Below are positions 49,462 through 60,425 of a DNA stretch of 64,000 bases, in pieces (the stretch's first letter is position 1; the number at the start of each line of letters is the position of its first letter). The DNA comes from Wolfiporia cocos (Eukaryota > Basidiomycota > Agaricomycetes > Polyporales > Phaeolaceae): NCBI GenBank assembly GCA_029448655.1, contig JACCLO010000002.1, forward strand, positions 1,798,001 to 1,862,000. The letters are read 5' to 3'. The notes beneath the pieces were generated by a model that was given only the letters and a program-made list of their open reading frames with translations, did not search any database and was not told the DNA's origin. Both the position numbers and the translations under genes were made by a program.

Positions 49462-49726
49462 TACATCTAGATTCTAGTGTTTCGGATGGAATTTGTAGTC
49501 ATTCAAGTTTAATTTGACATTAGTAGACGTGGGTATAACGTTCGTTAAATATTCAGGATCAACGCGATGCCACGTAAAGTAATGTTCCTAGGTCGATATA
49601 CTCGATACGGCAGCAAAGTAAGATCAATGATATGCATAGTAATAATTACAGAGAGGATCATACACCGGTATGCATACACCATGTCATATATAATGCCCAA
49701 CTTGTTCTTTCGTTGTGACTGCTGAA

Positions 49727-51534
49727 TCACTCCAAGCATTCGTCTACATCCTCTGATCTTACGACCGAGTGAAACTGCAGTGTTTGTGTAGCATTGGTCT
49801 GCATCACGGGTGCGTTTGGGTCTTGCTGACCTAATGTAGATAGCACCCCGGGATCGTAGATTGGATCTGCGGTTGCCTGGATGTTTAGCTGGCGTACGTC
49901 AATTTTTCAGCTGTAGAAGGCGAGTATGTGCAATGATTTACAAACCAGCAATCGACACCCTAGTATGGAGAATGACATAATCGCTAGTCTGGATATCCCA
50001 TCAAATACATCAGCATGTTACGGTACTCAAAATAGTAAGAACATACGGAATGAACGCGGTAAATAGAAAGTTCTATCTCATCCACAGAAATCGGTCAGAG
50101 TCACGAATGTCTGGAGAATGCGCAAGTAGTACTTACTCCGCCCAGTCGCCAGCCGAGAACGTTGGATAAAATGGCGAGAAAGACCCCCCCGAAGTAAATG
50201 AATGCATCACGGAGGAGCACGAACATGATGCGGGAAATCGTCGCGCCTCTCCGCACCCTCATGATAATAGGTCGGATAATAGATAGCAGTAATAGAATAC
50301 TCTCGAACGTGAGCATCGGGAGCCAGAACGTCCAAGAATATGTTTTAATATTTGTCGGAAGGCAGCCCGTAATTGTAGGCAGAGGCGGAGGATCGACTAC
50401 GACCACGGACATGAGAAGTTCAGGAAGTGTATGATGGAATCTCGATGTGCGCTTACAGATCATGTTGCGCACTGCAAAGACAATAATTGTGTTCTCAGAT
50501 ACGATGACACAGACGTAGATTGCGGATATTATGGCAAGCAGTTTCTTGTTGCATCCATACAGCGCGTAGATCCTCAGAATATAAATTGCTACCAATGTTT
50601 CAATGCCGGTTAGAGGTCCAATCACAAGTGAACGTCATAGATTGCCTTACCACAAATAGATGCCTCATACGGTGTCTGCGAATATACCATAAAGTTCACC
50701 CAGGCTTTGCAACTGGTTCGAGAGGTGAAAGTCAAGTTGCATGAGTCACAGATCTATGGCATTTCGACAAGTCGATACACACAACTACACTCCGCCATCT
50801 TTGTTAGAGGATTGTGAGAGAAGACTCTCAGTGACGAACCTTAACATCGGTATTGTGAGCCACAGCGAGCACTGTGAACTTGGTTCAACTGGAAACCACT
50901 ATTCTTCCCATGTCAATCAGATATATACCTGTATTGTCAAAGCTACGCAAATAAATGACCACGACGGATCAGATAACCAGGAATATCGAGCTTACATTAA
51001 GACGCATATGCTATTGCATTGTGCATATACATTAGCGCCTGCTCCGACCGATACCGAATATGCACTAACGGCCAATACCGATTCTGTACGATGGCAACAG
51101 CGGGTCAACCAAGGAAACCCAGTTTAGAAGAATGAGGAAATACAGACAAAGCCGAACAGTAAGCTCGTCCACTTGAAGCGGCCACCCCATATGTACTTAA
51201 CCTACAAGCATTGGCGTGTAGCAAACGGCTCGCAACATTGAAAAATGGCCAGCTTGCCTCGTCCCCGAATGTCAGACCTAGATTAAATTATCAGCTGAGG
51301 TATAGCAAGAGAGCTTAACTCTCACACCAGTCATAGAGGAGCAAGGCTAGAGATATGACTGGGATTGTGACACCAAGGTTAGTTCGCTAAGTAGGTTCAC
51401 CGTGAGTAAAAGGGCAGGCACGCACTCCACATCGTGCGGCTGATGCGGTAGTCATGCATGAATGTCTCGAGAAGGACCTCTAGTTCGTGCTCGAAACTCA
51501 GCAAGGGAGAAGGGTCAGAAGGCAGCGCAGTCAT
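49727..51534 (-). CDS. DUF6533-type multi-pass membrane protein, 330 aa
   Basis: Member of a large mushroom-expanded family of seven-helix membrane proteins of unknown function. Exons 51534-51426, 51358-51326, 51277-51258, 51201-51148, 51083-51055, 50942-50929, 50888-50840, 50712-50651, 50588-50457, 50396-50137, 50072-50047, 49988-49946 and 49727-49888 (last) give 330 aa. The family core is visible across tiny exons: YDWCLTFGDEVKYIWGG, RFKWTSLLFGFNRYWPL and YILRIYALYGCNKK, then WLPMLTFESILLLLS, VLLRDAFIYF and FSILGCRLLLN. The intron at 51202-51257 has a GC donor (GAG|GCAAGC), required to restore GDEVKYIW. Several exons are 14-33 nt, so small boundary errors are possible. Confidence 0.8.
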
Positions 51535-53420
51535 CGCGTCGAATCCCTGCTTGTTGCAGAGGTTGTCGAGGATTAAAGGGGCTTGGTATCCTGGACCTTA
51601 CTGATGCGCTTATACTAATATGAATCTCGCCCCATAGAATTTGGATATGGATATCTGAAATGGATATATGGCGCAGACCTCACAGACGAAAAAGACCAAA
51701 GCAGACGTGCAGCCGCATGGATTTGACTTCTTGATTGATGTATCTACTAGGAACAGTGTCAGGAGAAGATATCGCTCACATGTGCGGTCTCGAGCTATAG
51801 CTTGCCGGCACCAGGAACCTTAATGACAGGCGGAGCGTTTCATTCTCATTGCGATAACAGCACACCATGATAGATGAGATGACGGTGTCATGCAACTGCT
51901 GAGCGCTGAGTGCTGAGTTGCGGGTGAGGCACCACAGATTATTGAATTCTGTGGGGAAGAACCGAGCATTCAGACGTATCACAGCCATTTGTGATGAAAC
52001 TGACAGACATGGCGGATCTTTCTCGACCACGTCAACGAAAAAGGAAATATCCCGTTTCGGTCAATGTATGTGGTGCGGGCGGTACTGCCTGGCATGTAAG
52101 CAGCTGTCACCGTCCTGGGCTGGGAGGTCTGGAAAATGAGATAGTGGACGCCTTCCGGAGCCGCGAATCTTGCCCGCAGCGATCCTGTACATAGATTATG
52201 GAATTCCCTGTTCGTTGTAGCAGTCTAGAAAACATGCAGCGTCGTTTTCATCGGAAATGAAGTGACGGGACAAGAAAACATGTATATCTGATATGTCGAA
52301 GACTGAGTGTACCTATGCTATGAAAAGCTGCATTACAAGGAATGCCGTATATAGGCGGACCTTGTGATATCAGGCGTCAGTGCAGCATGACAGTTTGACG
52401 CACGTATATCATTGAACTAAAAGAATAGACGTTGTGATGACCATTCATTTACAAGAGCAATGATTATCCATCAGCATCACGATATGTAACATCAGTCTCG
52501 GGACTTGGCCACAGACGAAGGACATGTTTTCGCTAAGAGTTTGCCGAGTGAAGGTACTCAGGGCTGAGGGAACGGCCTGATAGTGATATTAGACGCACAG
52601 ATAAGATTCATGGTATGTGCGGCTGCCATCTGATTATTCCCGTACTCCTGCGAAGTAAGCCGGGAGTTGATCCAACCCAAGTGTTCTGTGCAGGGAATTG
52701 GCGATCGCTTTCAAACACAAACACTTGCATTGCGACCACTCTACGTCAATGGTGGTTCGCGTACCACCAGGTATTCAACAGGCCTTGATGCTCTTACGGC
52801 TTATGGAACCACCACTTCTATTGCTAGTGTGATTCTTAGACTTGTGAGTAAGTGATAAACGATAATGTAACGATGCGAAAGATCACAATTAGGATATTGG
52901 AAAATTGATTTCGTGATCCAAGTCACATGTAATAGTAAAGCATCATTGTGGCGCCCCTCAATGTCGAACACAAATGCGGTGCCCTAAATCATTCAAAGTC
53001 TTAATCTCGGAGCATGAAGCATCGCCAATGTTTCCGATGCAAAAATGTCAGCCAAAGAAACCTGGTAGCAATACGGGCAGTGGAGGGCTTTGATCGGAGG
53101 AAGCGGCCGATTAAGCACAACGGAAGATATTCTGCGCTAAAATCATTGGCGTTCATCCTTGCCTATTGAATTGATGGCGGATATCATGAGACAGATGAAA
53201 ACAGCTAAGCTGGGCCATCTGAAACGTGGCCAGCGGCAGAGGCGCGGGGGGCGCTAACAGAATGTAAATGGCAGGAAAATGCGATGCTGATAATGATGTT
53301 GGCAAGGGAGGGAGGGGAGGTGGTGCATCATAGCGAAGGGATGATAGCTGTAAACTGAAGCCAGTCTTGTGAGGAGACAGGGCAGACCAAGAATGAGATC
53401 ATTACTAACCGCTTGTGGCA
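51535..53420. other. Gene-poor stretch, ~1.9 kb
   Basis: No gene supported on either strand. Only short open frames without motifs. It may contain eroded repeats. Confidence 0.35.
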
Positions 53421-54278
53421 TCATTTTCTGATCGGCTTGCGCGCTTCCCAGACCGCGACAACACCGATCAATCTTAGGTTGACGTCCTCGAAATTTGACC
53501 GAAGTGCTTGTTCGAGGCTCTCCAAACTGTCCTCCTTGTTTCCAAAAATCCCTTTCCGATTGTACAGCCATAGAAGGAACTTGCCCGCCAAATTATGCTG
53601 CACCCCGCGTCCCAGTATCGTCGTGCCATAGTAGACACCACCTGGCGCAAGCGCAGCCGCAAGGCGAGCGAAGACCTTCTCTCCTTTCTCAGGAAACGAG
53701 CCCGGAAGACAATGTAGCAGGTAGAAAGAGGAGATGGAGTCAAACCTCCCGTGTACTTCCTCGGGCAGGGCTTCGAATATGTTCTGTTGCATCTTCTCTA
53801 TGTTCCCGGTATAACCTGCTGTACGGAGTCGAGCTTCGGCAAAGTCAAGAGCGGTGGGATTCAGGTCGAGGAGGGTGATGCTCTTTGTCTTTGCCAGCGC
53901 AGGCACCGAGTTGGCAGGGTAATAGCCCGTACCAACACCAATGTCGAGATGCGCACTCTCGCCAAGATGCTGTTGGAATAGGGAAAGTTGGACAGCGCGT
54001 GTCGGACAGCGCCAGATCCAATTGTTGCTGACTGTCAAAACGACGAAGTCGTAGGCTCGTAAATTGAAGGGGGTGTAGACACGAGCGGAGGCATCCATCA
54101 CGGGCACAGCTCGATGGTTGAGACGGCGGCGGGTAGGTGCAACTGGCTGCTGCGTTTGAAGCGGGGCCGGATGGCTAGTTAAGGCATGGCCTCCTTGATC
54201 CGACGACAGAACTCCGATGGAAAGAGAGTTTGATACCGCAGGGTAGATCTGTCTAACAGCGGTTCCGTGGAACCCCAT
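53421..54278 (-). CDS. Class I SAM-dependent methyltransferase, intronless, 285 aa
   Basis: Uninterrupted frame with the nucleotide-binding motif LDIGVGTGYYPAN (about residue 112), an acidic ITLLDLNPTALDFAE strand end, and later FDSISSFYLLHCLPGSF and LAPGGVYYGTTILG, the usual order of a Rossmann-fold methyltransferase. The substrate is unknown; fungal relatives often sit in secondary-metabolite loci, but nothing else here suggests a cluster. The first ~60 residues look poorly constrained and translation might start at the ATG near residue 61 (VMDASARVYTPF). Unlike almost every neighbour it has no intron. A decayed relative lies at 47797-47972. Confidence 0.85.
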   Translation of the reverse strand: MGFHGTAVRQIYPAVSNSLSIGVLSSDQGGHALTSHPAPLQTQQPVAPTRRRLNHRAVPVMDASARVYTPFNLRAYDFVVLTVSNNWIWRCPTRAVQLSLFQQHLGESAHLDIGVGTGYYPANSVPALAKTKSITLLDLNPTALDFAEARLRTAGYTGNIEKMQQNIFEALPEEVHGRFDSISSFYLLHCLPGSFPEKGEKVFARLAAALAPGGVYYGTTILGRGVQHNLAGKFLLWLYNRKGIFGNKEDSLESLEQALRSNFEDVNLRLIGVVAVWEARKPIRK

Positions 54279-54438
54279 CCTGCATCAAGATGATAGAAAT
54301 ATCAAAGCGATTTGCTGAGAATGGCATGTGCGTACCTGAGGAAGAGCGATATATCCCTAATCTGTGGCCCGCATGGAAGTTGGTCTTTGCATATTCAGAC
54401 GATATGGTCCCCGAAATAGGTATAGACTACCATGTTCT

Positions 54439-54719
54439 CGACTTACAGCGGATTTTAGAACGATAGACGTTTCTACAACTCTGAACTGTTGTTTCCGGCC
54501 GAAAAGCCGCTGATCCGAGATGCTTGTCGCTGATCCGAGTGAGACCAGTCTACACCAGAACCGGGCATGGCGGGACCGCAGGTGTGAGTAGCCACAGTTG
54601 CTTATAAGGCTGGTCTCACTCGGATCAGCGGCAAGCATCTTGGATCAGTGGCTTTTCGGCCGGAAACAACAGTTCAGAGTTGTAGAAACGTCTATCGTTC
54701 TAAAATCCGCTGTAAGTCG
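54439..54719. mobile_element. Near-perfect palindromic (foldback) miniature element
   Basis: Arms 54439-54548 and 54610-54719 are 110 bp each and match at 107 positions, with a 61-bp loop. Ends read CGACTTACAGCGGATTTTAG; a TA lies just outside CAGCGG on both sides, so a pogo/mariner-like MITE is possible. Each arm contains CGCTGATCC twice. The three arm mismatches are all transitions. Confidence 0.75.
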
Positions 54720-55437
54720 GTTAACAAATTCACTTGGCGGTTTCACTTGGCTCATACAAAATTCACTTGAAGTTGACTTGGTTTCACTTTTGGCTGAGCA
54801 AGTGAAATTGTTACCTCGATCACTTGGCGATCACTTGCAATCACTTGGGCTTCACTTGCGCTCACTGAGGCCCAAGCACGGCAAGTGAATTTTTTCTCTC
54901 CTCAACTGAGCGGAGCAAGTGAGCACTACGGGCCTCGAACCTTATCACCTGGCTATCCCCGTGAGACCGCCAGGTCCAAGGGTGACATCGGTGCCATAAC
55001 GAGAAGGACAAGTAGTCTCTAAGGTTTTTTTCTCAACCTGTGACCACACTTTCTTATCTCTCAGCTCCCGCCGCCCTGCTGTACTCCGTTGGGCCACCAG
55101 TGAACTCGCTACAGCATTAGACAGCACCGACATCTGCACAAGCACTCTGCTTGGGGCTGGAAACACAATAGCAACAACAGTCCTGCAAACTTGATACAAG
55201 AGTGATTGCATGTTGACCGTCGCTTGCCCATTGTATGTGTTGTATTTTGGGTCTGCCGCCGTTGCGATGGAAAGCAGCGGCTGCGCGGAGGCCCGAGCAG
55301 GCAAGCTAGCGGAGGGACTTCAGTCAATTATCTTAATCTGCCAACTGCCCTTCGCTTAAGAAATCGCAGTTGCGAGCTAGGTTTGCACGCAGATTAATCT
55401 GCTAACTGCGGCAGATTAATCTACTGTGACAATAAAA

Positions 55438-55525
55438 TGGCACATCCCGGATTCGAACCAAGGACTTTAGCACAGATGAGAATAACAGCATCGCAGTGTA
55501 ATTAGCCAACTAAGCCATTGTGGCA
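55438..55525 (-). repeat. tRNA-like module in the left arm
   Basis: Reading the minus strand, TGGCTTAGTTGG (55517-55506) fits the tRNA A box and GGTTCGAATCC (55459-55449) fits the B box, about 50 nt apart. The acceptor stem pairs only partly and the anticodon arm does not fold normally, so this is a degenerate or SINE-like tRNA relic rather than a working tRNA gene. Confidence 0.55.
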
Positions 55526-55814
55526 ACAGGTACCATTGACCAATTAAAATATATATAACGCAAATTTTACAAACAATTTTTGCAAATCATCAAGGCAACT
55601 AACTGCTCCAACAAGCATACAGAAATCAATGATAGTGGCAGCTTGATTTACCATGCTTGACCTGGAGCAACTCACCATGGGAAAGCTGAATACACTGGAA
55701 TCACAGGTCTTTAGAGGTAGATTCATTTGTATTTGTGTTATGGAAGATGTTAAACTGCGAAAATGAAGTTTACAAAATACTCTATATATTGCTTGAAATG
55801 GGGGCAATACCAGT

Positions 55815-55901
55815 TGCACTGTAGCTTAGTTGGCTAATTATGCTGTGATGTTGTTATTCTCATCTGTGCTAAGGTCCTTGGTTCGAATCCGGGATGTGCC
55901 A
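55815..55901 (+). repeat. tRNA-like module in the right arm
   Basis: A box TAGCTTAGTTGG (55822-55833) and B box GGTTCGAATCC (55880-55890). A mirror copy of the left-arm module with several substitutions. The same limits on folding apply. Confidence 0.55.
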
Positions 55902-56945
55902 TTTTATTGTCACAGTAGATTAATCTGCCGCAGTTAGCAGATTAATCTGCGTGCAAACCTAGCTCGCAACTGCGATTTCTTAAGCGAAGGGCAGTTGGCA
56001 GATTAAGATAATTGACTGAAACTCTACGCTAGCGAGTAGTTGGTTTTGCCAAAAGTGTATATAAGCAGGGCGTGAACAGAGCAGCTCATCGCCAGTTTGT
56101 AATCTACTTACTCTCGACTATCCTATATCAGAGATTCGCCCTGTGGCCACGGAATTTCCACATTATGCTAAGGCGAAGAAAGTGAGCTCAAGTGAATTGG
56201 TGGTATTTAAGTGAAATCAAGTGAGCCACAAGTGGATCTGACCAGAGCCAAATGAGATTAAGTGGTCGTGGAGTAAATCTGTCAGGTGACAAGTGAAGCC
56301 AAGTGAACGACAAGTGAAATTAGTACGATACGTAGTGACTGAAAGTGAGGCACAAGTGAGTGCAAGTGAGCAACATGCACCAACTACAGGCAAGGCTAGT
56401 GACTGTTCAGTAATTAGCAAGGTGAGCGAACATCACATGAAGATAAACGTACATATATGTGCCGTCACCATGTCGAAGTTACGGCTCGGCACCGTTACAG
56501 CCACACAAATGCGACCTTATTACCTCGACATAACACGGCTGTATGGTGGATCGAGGTATTCACACTTGTTAAGGTTATAGATACTGTCTTTCTCATTCTA
56601 GGCATGTGTGTCACTTACGCACCTAATATAACTGAGGGTACAGATGGTTGCTCTGCTCACGCAATATATCTACCATTTCTTCGGCTGGAGCATTGGCAAG
56701 CAATAGTACATACCATATTTATCGTTGAGCCATGACCACGGAGATAAGGATAGCAGAGATGCCACCAGTCACTAGTCACTAGTCACGAACGCCGCGGATA
56801 GACGTCTAAACCGTCGTCAGACAGTGGGAAGCGTTTCAGTGGAGAGCAAATAAGCGCCGATCAAGTGAAAGTGAAATTGAGCGCCGGTGCCACCCGCTGC
56901 GGTTTGGCGGGACAAAGTGAGCCAAAAAAGTAACTTGATTTAACC

Positions 56946-57793
56946 TCTTCTGGTGTATTAGCTCCCTTTTCGTCCAGGGCCACTACTGTCCGAGTCCCAT
57001 GCCATTATTGCAATGAGACTGCACCCGATGTGCACACACTTCCAACAAGTCAATCTGCACAAGGAGTGTTGTGCACTGGCTTCTCGGTGCCAACATATAT
57101 GCTAACTGCATTATCTAAAGGAGATACTGAACAATCTGTATGAAACAGAAAGCATTTAGCTGTCCGATATGTGCCACTCTCATTTTTCGCTATCGTAGTA
57201 CCCTTCCCCATACACACACATTAACGTCGTTGCTGTACATTATCTCGCTAATAGAGGAGGATGATTCCACTTCATCTTCCTCGATTAACCCTATCTACTC
57301 AAAATTAAATTCAACAGTACCAATTTTTTTGCGTCAGATATACTCTTGCCTCTGCACACCCTTGCTTATGTCCTCATCATAGATGCGATGTCCTCAACAT
57401 CTATTCATCTGACTCTGGCTAAGTATTCTCATCACCTGCTGTGTTTGATGCTGCCTACACCATCCAGGGCGGGTGGTATATGGGGAGGCACCAGCGGACA
57501 AAACTATTTGCACTATGCAGTGCTTCTGATTGCTCACTAAGCATTTGATCACTCACTGTTTCGATGCCCTGTGCTTGTTGTGATTAATTTGACAGACAAT
57601 TAAACTAGGACAACATCTCATAAGATTGTGTGCAACAAATCAATATTCAATTGTCACGATGCGTGTAATCAAGTGTTTCTCTCTCAATAATTGTCACGGT
57701 GGCTCAAGCGCTCGTTCCGGATACGGTACTCACATCAAAGCGCCGGAACCTAGTGAGCACATTGCATACACCGCCATTCCCACGCCATTGGTG
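56946..57793. other. AT-richer repeat-island DNA without genes
   Basis: No coding region, RNA gene or clear repeat recognised. Confidence 0.3.
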
Positions 57794-57925
57794 TCACGGA
57801 CCAGCTGGTGGCTATGTGGATGCTCCATATGGCTGCCAGCTGGAATCCACCTGGACACCAGCTGGCTTTGGCCATGTGGATGCTATCACACCTCCAGCTG
57901 GTACCCAGCTGGATTCCAGTGGCAT
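57794..57925. repeat. CAGCTGG-rich minisatellite, locus 1
   Basis: At least five CCAGCTGG palindromes within ~130 bp, separated by short variable spacers (for example GGAATCCACCTGGACA). Related to the array at 60258. Confidence 0.55.
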
Positions 57926-60257
57926 CTGCATGGAGATTTAGTGCTCACATGCAATGTCTATGGTTTGATTCCCCACAGATGCAAACAGATTATTCTCCTA
58001 ATCCTGCACTGTAGACTGTTTATAGAGAAATGTCATAGTGTCCATATGTTACCTGAGCATATACTCAAGCTTGTCTATGGCTCATTCCTTCTTGATGGCA
58101 GAGACATAATCATGTAGTGTGTGACGCACAAGCACCCATGAACTGGTGCCTGTGGATGTGGGCAGAACTGTCTAAGTCCAATGCAGCATCACATGATCCA
58201 AAGACTCTAACTGCCACTCACCTTTTTTTTGCTCTCTGTGTTACTTCTTCATTGTGAATGCTGTCTCATTGATGCTTGCTTGCTGTTACGGTCCATACGA
58301 ATATCCTCAATGCTCTATTTCTTGATGCTCCACTGGGAGAGAGGACTTAGCATTCAACCGCTCTATTGCGTGTCTTATTTCTAGGGGTCTCCGCTCAACC
58401 GGTGAACCTCATTTCATGTACAACAGCCCTATGCCCTTAGCTCAGTTGCGTATCAGGTTCTAGTTGATGTCCGGTGTCCAACCACCGAGTTCTTGCATTT
58501 CACCTCTTGTTGCGCTCAACCACAATGCTTCGTATTTGTTATCTTAACACACTAGCCTTATGGACTTAATGGTAGTAGTACCAAGGACACTATGACCCCA
58601 ATTATAGGATTGCAGTATATAACCTGATGTAAATACTGGTTGAGTTCCTCAGCTCGACCTTGTTGAATTACAAGGATCTTATACTCATTCTCAAAGACTT
58701 AAGCAATTAAGTCTACAGCTTGTATATCGACGCTCTGACTCTGCTGAGTCCGACAAGTAGTGTACTACTTGATATGCTGAGTAACTTGACTTAGTTATTC
58801 ACACTGAATGGATATTCAATCTGTAACACTTGCCTGTGCTTTGGTTATTCTAAAAGTACTGTTAATACTATTGTCAGGATTCCAAGAATCAGTCATAATA
58901 AATTCAAAACTAACTCACATCTCAGACGGTTCAATCCAAAGACAATCCAGTTCCATCTAAACATAAAACCCATAAAGCAATAACACCGATAAATCCCATT
59001 ATCACAGGAGCCCCAAGAAGACGAACCAATAAATTCCATACCACTATCACAACACACCAGAAGCCCTAGGAAACATTCTAATAATCCCAGCACCACAAGG
59101 CTACCACAAGGCGACATTCGAACATAAGGTTTAACAAGTTCCTGATCTTCCAGAGATATATTTAGTCAAAAGCCACACAAGAACTAAGTTCACTTCTTTC
59201 ATTAAAGTTTATACTTCACAGAAGCATTCCTGAGAATATCAGAACCACCTATACATTCCCGGAAGCATTCATATAATTCTAACTCAATTACAATTCAGGG
59301 ATCAGTAGATACACATGGTTACCACACATCGCAGATCCCCAGTCATATCACACCTGTTACAATTCTCAGAAACCCTTGACAAAGGTCTAACAAAGTCTAT
59401 TAGCTCTAGTTCACTACCCAGACACCGCTAAACCATTACAGGTATACGAGATACATAGGGACACACACAAACTCATGTATATATAGTAGAAATCCACCAA
59501 GTCTGATTCCCAGCTTGGATTTAATCAAGTAACATCCCACTCAGTCCTCTAGTGTCTGGGCTCAGTCTGACAACTATATGTTCTGAGCTGTTGCTCCATG
59601 CACATTTCAGTGTGTGTCCATGTGCAGAGAACATTATGATGTACTGTATATTATGTGCCTGAGCTGTCTGCTCCATGTTGGGGGATCAATAGCTTTTATT
59701 TCATTGAATGCTCACCATGTGCTTGCTAACCTATATATTAAAAAAACACCATGATTGTACTATGTGGTGGGCTCTCAGTTGTGACAGACAAAATGAAAGC
59801 TGACAGCACCTCAATGATGCAGGCTTTGAGAGAGAGAGCAACAGAGCTCACAGACAATTACACATCATGTCACGAGAGAGATTGCAAAGTTGAGAAACTG
59901 GATGGCTGAAACATGGGAGAAATACCTACAAGGTGCATGCTGATGGCACCCAGCATCTGCGACATTGCTTACATAACTATCTATTTGTACACAATGCACA
60001 CTTTCTCTGAACCAGAGATGCAATATGCCAGAGATGGCAGGTTGTAAGTGTTAATGGAGGGAACCAACGTACGATCACAATAGTTGCTGAGGAGCACAGA
60101 TCTCATGGTATGTGCTCATCATACTATTGTGATGATCAGTGACTATCATACATAATGGACTATTTTATGCAACAAATTGTGAGCTTCAGCCACCCGGAGA
60201 GCCTGGGGCTGTGGAAATTGATGGGATAGCCCATTGTAAGCTACATGGTGACATCAT
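57926..60257. other. Repeat-island DNA with LTR-like remnants
   Basis: No gene. A stretch at about 58545-58700 (GCAGTATATAACCTGATGTA, then CTCAGCTCGACCTTGTTG) resembles one at 60860-60930 (GTAGTATATAAACTCCTGTA, then TTCAGCTCAACCTTGTTG), as would be expected of two diverged solo LTRs with TATA boxes. No internal retroelement coding was recognised. Confidence 0.35.
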
Positions 60258-60425
60258 GGGGGCCAGCTGGCAATCCACCTGGGTGCCAGCTGGCAATCCA
60301 CCTGGGTGCCAGCTGGACTGGAGCCAGGATGGCCACAGTCCCTTCCACACCTGGCACCTGCCTGGACCCATGTGTACCCCAGCTGGGTACCCACTGGCAC
60401 CTGGATGGCTGACTCAGCTGGTAGA
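60258..60425. repeat. CAGCTGG-rich minisatellite, locus 2
   Basis: A 23-bp unit, GCCAGCTGG plus CAATCCACCTGGGT, is present twice in perfect tandem and starts a third time, followed by more diverged CAGCTGG units. Confidence 0.65.

Larger units (their letters stand above)
55321..56018. mobile_element. ~0.7 kb foldback element with tRNA-like modules in both arms
   Basis: The left end starts CAGTCAATTATCTTAATCTG and the right end is its exact reverse complement. High identity continues for about 200 bp into each arm; the centre is ~290 bp of AT-rich unique sequence. Each arm includes a Pol III type A box and B box (separate entries). It sits inside the CACTTG-array element. No coding capacity. 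Confidence 0.7.
54719..56945. mobile_element. ~2.2 kb element with subterminal CACTTG / CAAGTG arrays
   Basis: The left 200 bp carries at least seven TCACTTG copies; the right side (about 56180-56380 and 56855-56940) carries at least eight CAAGTGA copies in the opposite sense. The outer ends are imperfect inverted repeats starting GGTTAA and ending TTAACC. Arrays of subterminal short motifs in opposite orientation are typical of cut-and-paste DNA transposons, where they bind transposase. No transposase is recognisable, and the element is interrupted by another (55321-56018). Exact boundaries are uncertain. Confidence 0.55.

Noticed and set aside
52667..52855. 62-codon plus-strand frame in the 51.5-53.4 kb gap
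   Set aside because: Length is expected by chance and no splice extension gave a recognisable protein.
54945..55304. 119-codon minus-strand open frame
   Set aside because: Lies inside the CACTTG-array element and no motif was recognised. A GGTTCGAGGCC word nearby resembles a B box but no A box fits.
55438..55901. Two functional tRNA genes
   Set aside because: A and B boxes are good, but the acceptor stems pair incompletely and the anticodon arms do not fold; better called tRNA-derived repeat modules.
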